Below are positions 1 to 6,300 of a stretch of 6,944 nucleotides of DNA, piece after piece. The DNA is from an uncultured Clostridia bacterium (GTDB taxonomy: Bacteria; Bacillota; Clostridia; Lachnospirales; Lachnospiraceae). The DNA lies in the NCBI GenBank assembly GCA_946614685.1, contig CAMOHF010000054.1, forward strand, positions 1 through 6,944, given 5' to 3'. Both the position numbers and the translations under genes were made by a program. Under the pieces are notes generated by a model. That model saw only the letters and a list, made by a program, of their open reading frames with translations. It searched no databases and was not told the DNA's origin. How positions within the stretch are numbered: position 1 is the stretch's first letter; each line of letters starts with the position of its first letter.

Positions 1-305
1 CTACAACGATACAATTCTGTCCCCTCTTTTAAAACACTTTTCAAGTTTGAAAGCAAAGCCTTCGAATAAAGGAGATTTCTCATCTTGGTCGAAGCAGACT
101 GAATATTACCTTTGTTATAGCACCTGTATATTTCCATCACCTTTTCGCGAGTGTTATTGTACGAAACCGGAAGTTCTTCTTTTTTCTGCAACAATGAATC
201 CCTTTTAAATGACCTATAATAGTCTGCTCCAGATTCTATGGCAGTTTTTTCTGTAAACTTAGCCTTCAGCGTTTCAACTAGTATCTGCTTCTCTCTATTT
301 TCCAT
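1..305 (-). CDS. Partial protein, N-terminal 101 residues; possible RES-domain protein
   Basis: An open frame runs from ATG at 305-303 to the left edge without a stop (101 full codons plus two bases). The start is supported by a strong purine-rich Shine-Dalgarno site (AAGGGGAAAGG) just upstream. The visible part is charged and probably helical, starting MENREKQILVETLK. It ends with KEGTELYRC followed by AG, so the next residue is Arg or Ser. In RES-domain proteins (NAD-degrading toxins and defence effectors), a helical N-terminal region commonly leads into an LYR-x-R type motif carrying the first conserved Arg. The match is to that short motif only; the catalytic Arg/Glu/Ser set lies outside the window. 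No Xre-type antitoxin gene precedes it, unlike classical Xre-RES pairs. Use of AGA, AGG, ATA and CTA codons and low GC (22 of the first 60 bases) set it apart from the operon to the right. The gene is very likely real; the RES assignment is about an even bet. Confidence 0.6.
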   Translation of the reverse strand, partial: MENREKQILVETLKAKFTEKTAIESGADYYRSFKRDSLLQKKEELPVSYNNTREKVMEIYRCYNKGNIQSASTKMRNLLYSKALLSNLKSVLKEGTELYRC

Positions 306-340
306 AAGCCTTTCCCCTTCAAACATACATAACGAAATAA

Positions 341-358
341 GCGCAGCCGAAGCTGCGC
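341..358 (-). other. UUCG-capped hairpin in the leader of the left gene
   Basis: On the minus strand GCGCAGC and GCTGCGC form a perfect 7-bp stem closed by the very stable C(UUCG)G tetraloop, followed by TTATTTC. It lies 36 bases upstream of the ATG at 305. The weak T-tract makes it a poor terminator alone. It could be the second of a tandem pair of terminators, an attenuator or an mRNA-stabilising stem. Confidence 0.55.
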
Positions 359-361
359 ATG

Positions 362-387
362 AAAAACGCCGCTCCGAGCTGCGACGC
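362..387 (-). terminator. Candidate intrinsic terminator upstream of the left gene
   Basis: Reading the minus strand, CGTCGC (386-381) pairs with GCGGCG (372-367) around an 8-base loop and is followed directly by five T (366-362). The stem contains one G-U pair that would be a C-A mismatch on the plus strand, so it favours minus-strand RNA. It would end or attenuate a transcript from the promoter at 490-518 before it reaches the gene starting at 305. Confidence 0.55.
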
Positions 388-489
388 AGACTTTAACACA
401 CCACGAGGGAATGTAAAGTGGAGCAAGCAGTTGTACCAGTAGATAAAACGCTTCCTCATAATGTGTTATTCAGTTTGCATCACACGTAT

Positions 490-518
490 ATTTTAGCATA
501 TCCTCATACCGTTCTCAA
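490..518 (-). promoter_or_regulatory. Sigma-A type promoter directed toward the left gene
   Basis: On the minus strand the -35 box TTGAGA (518-513) and the -10 box TAAAAT (495-490) each match the consensus at five of six positions. They are separated by 17 bases, and TG-C directly precedes the -10 box as an extended -10 element. Transcription should start near 483. The transcript would be about 120 nt if it stops at the hairpin at 362-387, or would continue as a leader of about 178 nt for the gene at 305. Confidence 0.6.
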
Positions 519-579
519 TCACAACAAGCAAAGTACCCAGTGCTCCTACCGCTATATTTTTCAATTACTTATCCATGCA

Positions 580-608
580 ATTATATTTCAAATACGGACT
601 AATCACCC
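580..608 (-). promoter_or_regulatory. Weak second promoter candidate at the array end
   Basis: A perfect minus-strand TATAAT lies at 585-580. The hexamer 17 bases upstream (GGGTGA, 608-603) matches the -35 consensus poorly and lies in the loop of the last array hairpin. One repeat arm (592-600) would sit between -35 and -10, as an operator might. The support is mainly the -10 box. Confidence 0.25.
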
Positions 609-849
609 CATAATTCTTTTCCCAGTCCGTATCTGTTCGTCCTAAACACGGACTATTTCCTTAAATTCTTGAATCTCGTCCGTGCATTTCCTTTCCACAC
701 ACGGACGAATCGAACATTCACATCTTATTTAGTCCGTATGAATCAACTCCCTGCACGGACGAACAAACGATTCTATAGCAGTTTCGTCCGTACGACGCAT
801 CAAAAAACACGGACGTGGAATTCTGTATCGATTCCTACGTCCGTGTTTT
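589..849 (-). repeat. Tandem array of five hairpin units, period about 54 bases
   Basis: The hexamer core ACGGAC or its complement GTCCGT occurs ten times in alternating orientation. The 9-base arms start on the plus strand at 592, 647, 700, 754 and 808 (ACGGAC sense) and at 624, 676, 731, 784 and 837 (GTCCGT sense). Successive arms of the same sense are 52-55 bases apart. As minus-strand RNA the arms pair into five hairpins: 804-849 (13 bp, one bulge, then 5 bp), 753-793 (11 bp), 698-740 (9 bp plus 2), 646-685 (8 bp) and 589-635 (12 bp). The linkers are 12 bases or less (10, 12, 12 and 10, counted 5' to 3' in the RNA). Loops and linkers are not conserved between units. A degenerate extra half-arm (TCGTCC) sits at 637-642. 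The function is unknown; it could be a structured RNA, a protein-binding array or a small mobile repeat. Confidence 0.8.
802..849 (-). terminator. Intrinsic terminator of the mntP operon (first array hairpin)
   Basis: Eight bases after the mntP stop, minus-strand AAAACACGGACGT (849-837) pairs perfectly with ACGTCCGTGTTTT (816-804). The stem continues after one bulged A as GGAAT/ATTCC with a 9-base loop. The 3' arm runs into six T (807-802). The plus strand also carries T-rich sequence after the hairpin (846-857), so it may work in both directions. Its stem core is the same ACGGAC arm that repeats through the array. Confidence 0.8.
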
Positions 850-856
850 CCTCTTT

Positions 857-1438
857 TTAAACTCCTCGCACGAAGATCTTCACCCCGATAGCAATCAGGA
901 TCACGCCGCCAAGGACGTTCGCCTTCCAGGAGAGTCTGGTGCCGACCTTCTTGCCGATCATAAGGCCGACGAAGCATATGGCAAATGTAACGACACCGAT
1001 CACGATTGCCGCGGCAAGCGCCTTGATAAACCGATAGTCTGCGATGGTGAAGCCGACGGAAAGCGCATCGATGGAGGTTGCGATGCCCTGCACGAGAAGC
1101 GCCTTCTTCGTGAGTACCGCGATGATCTCTTCTTCCTCTTCGTGGCCGCGCATGGTAAGCCCCTCATAGAGCATCTTCCCGCCGATGAATAAAAGCAGGA
1201 CCAAAGCGATCCAAGGGATTACTTTCTGAAAGCCTGCGAACTGCTCTGCGATGGTATGCACGCAGACCCAGCCGATCATGGGCATGATCAATTGAAAGAA
1301 ACCGTAAACGAAGGCAATCTTCGCCATCTTGCTTTTGCGCATTTTAGGCTCGGCAAGTCCGTTGGCAAGGGATACCGAGAAGGCGTCCATTGCCAGGCCG
1401 ACGCCGAGGCCGATACTGTTAATCAAAAAGGAAATCAT
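857..1438 (-). CDS. mntP: Manganese efflux pump MntP
   Basis: This 193-residue protein matches the MntP (YebN) family in length and pattern: a small inner-membrane exporter that removes excess Mn(II) from the cytoplasm. Six hydrophobic segments are visible (roughly 3-25, 40-60, 72-90, 110-130, 137-160 and 173-192). The two halves carry the family's related motifs GLAMDAFSVSLANG (Asp18) and GIATSIDALSVG (Asp124), whose acidic residues are thought to help move the ion. FIGGKML sits at the end of the third segment, and an acidic loop HEEEEE (99-104) follows. The start has a good ribosome site (GGGAG, 8 bases before ATG). It begins 31 bases after the preceding gene's stop, so it should share that transcript. 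No yybP-ykoY manganese riboswitch fits in the gap, so any Mn response would have to act further upstream. The strong terminator follows at once. Confidence 0.93.
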   Translation of the reverse strand: MISFLINSIGLGVGLAMDAFSVSLANGLAEPKMRKSKMAKIAFVYGFFQLIMPMIGWVCVHTIAEQFAGFQKVIPWIALVLLLFIGGKMLYEGLTMRGHEEEEEIIAVLTKKALLVQGIATSIDALSVGFTIADYRFIKALAAAIVIGVVTFAICFVGLMIGKKVGTRLSWKANVLGGVILIAIGVKIFVRGV

Positions 1439-1450
1439 CGTGTTGCTCCC

Positions 1451-1466
1451 GTGTCAGTTACGACAC
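1451..1466 (-). other. Small hairpin between the surface-protein gene and mntP
   Basis: GTGTC (1466-1462) and GACAC (1455-1451) flank a 6-base loop in the 31-base gap, just before the mntP ribosome site. No T-run follows, so it is not a terminator. It might tune mntP translation or be chance. Confidence 0.3.
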
Positions 1467-1469
1467 ATT

Positions 1470-2555
1470 TTAGTAGTATTCATTCTTGTATTTCTCAACA
1501 AGCTCATCAAAGGATAATACATTTCCGCCCGGTTTGTCAAAAAGACCGATCTGATTGGACAGATTGTAGAAATTCTGCGTAGCCTGGAAGTACTCCTCAA
1601 AGTCTACCTTCTGATCGCCGATGATGCATCGGGTGTAGGCTCTTCCGTCTGGGAGATCCTCGTAGCCGAGATCGTAGGAACCGCTTCCCTCGAAATAATA
1701 GAATCCGTCTGTCTTGTCCGGGCTCTTCTCTCCCTTTCTCCAGATATAGTAGGTGTTGTACTCATTGAAGTTCTCTCCCTGAAACTCCATCTGGTCAATG
1801 TGCAAGAAGATTTCTCCGTTTTTATTTTGAGAGAGTCCGACATGCGCTTTATTACCACCTACCATATTGCAAAGGTAACCGGCATCAAGCGCCTCGCATC
1901 CGTCTTCATAAATTGTATAAAGGCAATAAATCGATTTGTACATGCCCGTGTTGTCCTTAGCCTGGTAAACTACGAGCAGATCATCATAGCCGTCACCATT
2001 CCAGTCATCAACCATACCGACGTAATCACCATCTACATAACCGTCGGTGTTCTTGATCTCTTTAAGGATTGTCTCGATCACATCACCCTTGCTGGTCTTC
2101 TTCGGCGCTTCCGTTGTCGCTTCTGTCGTCTTCTCGGTGGTCTTCTCCGTGGTCGCCTTGGTGGTTGCCTCTGTTGTCGCCTCGGTTGTCTTCTCCGTAG
2201 CAGCAACCGTCGTCACAGCCTCCGTGGTATCCTTCGCCTGCTGATCAGATTTGTCATCCTTCTTCGTGATTAAAACCACAAGCAAAACGATCACAACCAC
2301 AAGCAACGCTGCAATCACCATAAGCAGCTTCGTGTTACCACCCTTGGGTGGCATCATGCCTTGTTGCGGTGCGCCGTATCCGGGATACATCCCACCCGAC
2401 TGTGGCATCTGATTCATCTGTGCATTACCGAGATTCTGTGGCATTCCCTGCTGCACAGGCACCCCCTGTTGCTGCGCAGGTACACCCGGCGTAGCAAGTT
2501 CATCCGTCCTTCCCTCACTCGGTTTGTTCATGTTCTGATTCATATTCTGATCCAT
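1470..2555 (-). CDS. Single-pass membrane-anchored surface protein with Thr/Glu linker
   Basis: I do not recognise the family. As a 361-residue protein it begins with a Gln/Met/Gly/Pro-rich, probably cytoplasmic tail (1-73, starting MDQNMNQNMN). One transmembrane helix follows at about 75-97 and stops at KKDDK. Then comes a Thr/Glu-rich spacer (109-150) and an outer domain (about 155-361) rich in Tyr, Asp and Gly. The outer domain has DWNGDGYDD at 184-192, which fits the DxNxDGxxD calcium-loop pattern of EF-hand/dockerin-like and FG-GAP-type proteins. Lack of a cleavable signal and Lys after the helix are compatible with an N-in orientation. I chose the ATG at 2555 because AGGA lies 6 bases before it. 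An alternative ATG at 2579 overlaps the previous stop (ATGA) and would add 8 residues. The frame continues upstream to 2696, but there it overlaps the preceding gene. A role in sensing or binding outside the cell is inference. Confidence 0.82.
   Translation of the reverse strand: MDQNMNQNMNKPSEGRTDELATPGVPAQQQGVPVQQGMPQNLGNAQMNQMPQSGGMYPGYGAPQQGMMPPKGGNTKLLMVIAALLVVVIVLLVVLITKKDDKSDQQAKDTTEAVTTVAATEKTTEATTEATTKATTEKTTEKTTEATTEAPKKTSKGDVIETILKEIKNTDGYVDGDYVGMVDDWNGDGYDDLLVVYQAKDNTGMYKSIYCLYTIYEDGCEALDAGYLCNMVGGNKAHVGLSQNKNGEIFLHIDQMEFQGENFNEYNTYYIWRKGEKSPDKTDGFYYFEGSGSYDLGYEDLPDGRAYTRCIIGDQKVDFEEYFQATQNFYNLSNQIGLFDKPGGNVLSFDELVEKYKNEYY
2106..2189 (-). repeat. 12-base coding repeat, seven Thr-Thr-Glu/Lys-Ala/Lys units
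   Basis: Residues 123-150 of the surface protein are seven consecutive tetrapeptides of the form TTEA, TTKA or TTEK. At DNA level this is 84 bases of an imperfect 12-base period. Such spacers typically hold a domain away from the membrane or span the wall, and their copy number can vary by slippage. Confidence 0.75.
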
Positions 2556-2575
2556 AGTCAGTCCTACCCTTTCCG

Positions 2576-3334
2576 TCATTTCTTCTTTGATCTGTGTTTT
2601 TGGGCTTCTGCCCTTGCCTTCTTGGCCTGTTTTTTCTTGCCAGGATAATTCTGAACAATACTCGGGTCCTTCATGTTCCCGTTCACATACTTGCATCGCT
2701 GATGGATGAGAGAAACAGACTCTCTTAGGTCATCGGTGAGTTCATCCGATCTCACCTTGGTTATACAGATGTGCCAGCCGTCTTTCGCCTCTAAAGTAAG
2801 CGTCCAGACAGGTGCCCGCGTCCACTTCTTATCCTCGCCTCTGACGTTATCTAACGCACCGCAAAACCTGATTGTGCGAACTTCGTCATAGCGGATCACT
2901 TTCACACCCTCGTTCCATCCGACCAGGATTCCCGGTGTCATATACACACCCAGACACTCCAGAAACACCGTCTCCGGTGCTGCGATCATGTCATCAATCT
3001 CCTCCTTGGAGTAAAGTTCTCCTCCGCACTCAGGATGAAGAATACCGTCCAGTTTATCGCGTTCATAGCCAAGATACGCCACAGCGCAAAGGAGCATTCC
3101 CGTAAGCCCGAATATAAAGCCAAAGGCAAACAGCAACGAGTGGTCGTTTTCGAACACATCCCAAAAGTCCGCATCCAGCCCCATCGCGAGCCGGTTCTTT
3201 ACATCAATTCTCACAATCAGCATGGGGAAGATGACTTGTGCGAGCGGAATCAAGGCAAAGGCCGCCCCGCGCATGTACTTCTTCAGTCTCTGATTCAGTT
3301 TGTCCCGTAAATAGGGATTCTTATATCTATACAT
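2576..3334 (-). CDS. Two-pass membrane protein with a possible PH-like cytoplasmic domain
   Basis: I do not recognise the family. The 252-residue protein has two hydrophobic segments (about 22-41 and 67-90) joined by a short acidic loop. A soluble domain (about 91-215) and a very basic tail (232-252, GKKKQAKKARAEAQKHRSKKK without its last Lys is 20 residues) follow. The soluble part shows alternating beta-strand-like stretches (VFLECLGVYMT, VKVIRYDEVRTIRF, VWTLTLEAKDGWHICIT). This pattern is reminiscent of bacterial PH-like domains that follow paired membrane helices, but that is inference. The ATG at 3334 overlaps the preceding stop as TGATG and has AAGG 7 bases upstream. A GTG one codon earlier is also possible. 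The stop overlaps (ATGA) or lies 20 bases before the next gene, depending on that gene's start. The tight overlaps imply coupled translation with both neighbours. Confidence 0.82.
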   Translation of the reverse strand: MYRYKNPYLRDKLNQRLKKYMRGAAFALIPLAQVIFPMLIVRIDVKNRLAMGLDADFWDVFENDHSLLFAFGFIFGLTGMLLCAVAYLGYERDKLDGILHPECGGELYSKEEIDDMIAAPETVFLECLGVYMTPGILVGWNEGVKVIRYDEVRTIRFCGALDNVRGEDKKWTRAPVWTLTLEAKDGWHICITKVRSDELTDDLRESVSLIHQRCKYVNGNMKDPSIVQNYPGKKKQAKKARAEAQKHRSKKK

Positions 3335-6300
3335 CACGATACCTTCATCAAATCATCCGCAAGTTCGTCCACGCAGGGAACGGGTGCGGTTTTATCATCT
3401 GTGGGCCAGGTAAACTGCTTCTCCGGGAAGAGCGCCACAAATCCGGCGCGTGCCGCAATCTCTTCCGTATCGGAGGCGAGCACCTGTCTTCCGTCTTCCT
3501 TAAAGAAAATCTGGTTGTACAGGATCTGTGCGTATTTCTTCGCAAGATCCGCAAAGAACTGATCCATGGACGAGAAGTGGAACTTTCGAAGCATCATGCT
3601 CCTGATCAGTTTCTTGGCATCCGACTCGGAGGTCTCCTCGTACTTCATCTTGCCGTTTAATTCTTTATACTTCGTATAGAGCTGATCCATGCCTAAAAAT
3701 GTATCGAAGACGTCTTCCTTGTTGGCGCCTGAGGCATAGAACCCGTGAATCAGCCCCGCCGCCGTACAGATACCGCCGGCAATGGCACCGAAAACGTCGA
3801 TTCCCGGAATCAACGCCGTCGACATTGCGACAGCTCCGCCGGTTGCGGAAATGGCCTGCTGATTTCTTCTCGATACATACTTGTTGGTCTGCATTCTCGC
3901 CACATGATGGGTTGCACGGGACAGCTCGCGTCTTGCGCGAATCACCTTCGCCCTGCCTTCCTTCTCGGCCGCCTTCTGCATTTCCTTTGCTTTCTTGGCT
4001 GCCTTCTTGCTTCCTTCTTCGACGGTGTTCTTGTTCATCTGCGCCTGCGTAGCACCGATGGCGCCAGACACTGCGGTAGCCGCACCTGCAACTGCGCCCG
4101 CCACCGTACCGAATACTTCCGAGGAGCTTCCGACAATGGTCTGAATCATCTCGGCTACGGGCTCTGCCGCATCCGAAAGCGTATCAAGTACCGTCATCGC
4201 CGCATTCATCTTCTCATTTACAGTCTGAGGATCATCGTCGTTTACCATGAAGCAGGTCATCACAACCTTGGAAAGTGCCGTAACGCCCGCCGGTGTCGTA
4301 AAGATTCCGGACTTAAACAGCAGTCCGTCCGCCGTCTTTAAGTAACCGGTAATACTGTCGATGGTCTCCGCCCGTGACGCACGTTTTTGTGCATCCGACT
4401 CTTCTTCCTCCGGCGTAACAGGAAGTCTCCTTCCGATCTCATTTCTTAAGTTCTCCGCCAAGGTCGGATCTTTAGCTGCACGCTCCTCATACTTTAGGAG
4501 TTCCTTATCCGCAGCAAGAAGCATCGTAAAATGCGACTGCACAACCAATGCCTGCCGCTGAGCATCTTCTGTCTTACCCGCCTTGTTGATGATCGCATCC
4601 TCTGCAATCTGTGCTAAGCTCCTTAGCTTCTCCACCTCAGCCATCAGGGACTTCAACTTCTCCTGACGGTCCTGTTTTGCAAGAAGATACTGCTTTAATT
4701 CCTTATCCTTCGGATGATGCGCGATCACATCACTGTAATCCGTCTTTAAAGCATCCTTCAGGTTTTCTAATTGCTTAGACACTTCGAGTTCGTCGTCATC
4801 GAGCAACCTGATGGCGCTCTCGATCATATCCAGATTGATGCTTCCGTAATTGGCAAGCACACCGCTTAGGATATCGGAATCTCTTACGGTCTCCGTATCC
4901 TTGATAGCCGCCACAATATGCCAGTGAAGCTTGTAGAAGGGAACCTCCACCGCATCCTTGAACTTCTCAAGGTTCGGAACATAACCGTTTACGCACATGG
5001 ACATGTCCGTGCCCGTGGGATGCTCCAGCCGCTTGTTCTCAACCATATAGTAGGCAAAAAGTCTCTCACGCATCGGATGCCCTAAGATCTCCGAGGCAAA
5101 TGTAGACTCGGAATTGCCCTTGGCGAAGGAGTTTCCGTTTTTCGCAACCCATCGGTCAATGGCATAAACCGCCTTTCTAACCTCCTCGGGGAAGACTTCC
5201 TCATCCTTGTCATAGCGCTTGATGGTGCTCTTGGTCTTAAAACCGTCTACACGGTAAGCCTGCTGATCCAGGAAGGCTGCAAATTCTTCTCTTGCTTCTT
5301 CCTGTACCGGCGAGTTGAGTCCCAAATCCGTCTTAAAATGAAACTCAATGGCCCCCATGCGTTCTCTTGTGACCTGAAGCCTTTCGGTTTTTTCTCTTTC
5401 GGAGAGTTTTCCTTCTTCGAGTTCCTGCTTATTCCTGAGCAACGTTGCGTAATCCTCGAGCTTGAGGAAGTTATCATATACTCCCTTGAGCCTGCTGTAT
5501 CTGAGGCGCTTCACCCTGTACGCTTCCGTGATCTCTTTCTTCTTATCCTCATCCTGCTCTGCTGTGCGAAGTTTAGTTTCCTCATCTTGCATCCTTCGGA
5601 TAATTGCATCATGCACCCCTGCATATGAGACAATCTCCGATTTAAAGACTCGCAGTGCGCAATAATAGTTCCACAGTTTATCACTGTTTGGACGATCCTT
5701 CCTTCTCTTGATATCAGGCTTTAAGGAATCATAAACCTTCGCCGCTTCTTCTGCCGCAGCAATCAGGTCCTCTTCCTTCTTCACGGTCTCGGAAACCTCA
5801 TTGTGCGTCTCGTCCAAAAGAGTCGCGTAGGTCTTCTTGTCAACCGCAAGTCCGTCCTCTTCCCGCATCTTATGGATATCCGAAGCAAGAGAGATCGCCG
5901 CCTGCAAGCTTTCACCTGACAAAGCCCCTCCTACGGTCATGGACCGAAGCGCCTGACCATAATCCACAGCAAGAAGCCTCTCGCCCTTCAAGTAAGATAA
6001 GATCAACTTCGACCGATCGCCGGTTATCTTTTCCTCACCGCGATAAGCTCGAATAAACGCCGCTCCCGGTACCTCTATTTCCGACTCACGCACCAGCAAA
6101 TGTGCAGCAAGAAGTTTGGTTTCCTCATCCAGCTTACCGTATTCTTCAAACTGTGTTTTAAGAAGATGACTCTCTCCCGCGCCTTCGGCAAGTTTCTTCT
6201 CAAAGTTCTCCTTCGTAACAGAAGATAGCGGTGACGAAGAGTAATCGTATCCGTCGCTTCCAACGCTATAGATACCACCCGATTCGTGCTGCAAGAGATT

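Larger units (their letters stand above)
306..856. other. 551-base intergenic region with structured RNA signals and no convincing gene
   Basis: Between the left-edge gene and the mntP stop codon there is no frame with both a ribosome site and plausible coding character. The region divides into three parts. Positions 341-387 carry two GC-rich hairpins. Positions 388-588 are AT-rich and hold a good minus-strand promoter. Positions 589-849 hold the tandem hairpin array. Apart from the promoters I see little structure in 420-588. Confidence 0.7.

Noticed and set aside
319..459. 46-residue minus-strand frame (MRKRFIYWYN...) in the leader, ending just before the left gene
   Set aside because: No ribosome site precedes its ATG and it runs through both GC-rich hairpins; probably chance, though translation of it could in principle disrupt the terminator.
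418..645. Plus-strand frame of 75 codons
   Set aside because: It has no ribosome site and runs into the repeat array; composition looks like random AT-rich intergenic sequence.
589..849. CRISPR array
   Set aside because: Only about 9-base arms are conserved, in alternating orientation. There is no 23-40 base identical repeat, and no cas gene in the window.
589..849. TIGR-type dual-spacer guide array
   Set aside because: Two interleaved variable segments are suggestive, but the 54-base period and inverted arms do not fit what I know of those arrays, and no Nop-domain Tas protein is present.
589..849. Integron attC sites
   Set aside because: The core-site pattern (RYYYAAC/GTTRRRY) is absent, and there are no gene cassettes between units.
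589..849. CsrA-sponge RNA because of many GGA motifs
   Set aside because: The GGA of the conserved ACGGAC lies in stems, not in the hairpin loops where CsrA sites are normally found.
669..860. Plus-strand frame of 63 codons across the array
   Set aside because: Its length comes from the repeated CGTCCGT/ACGGACG arms, which avoid stops; no ribosome site.
1439..1469. yybP-ykoY riboswitch before mntP
   Set aside because: The gap is 31 bases, too short for that RNA; only a small 5-bp hairpin is present.
2556..2696. N-terminal extension of the surface protein up to 2696
   Set aside because: The extension would overlap the preceding gene by about 120 bases. Good starts exist at 2555 and 2579.
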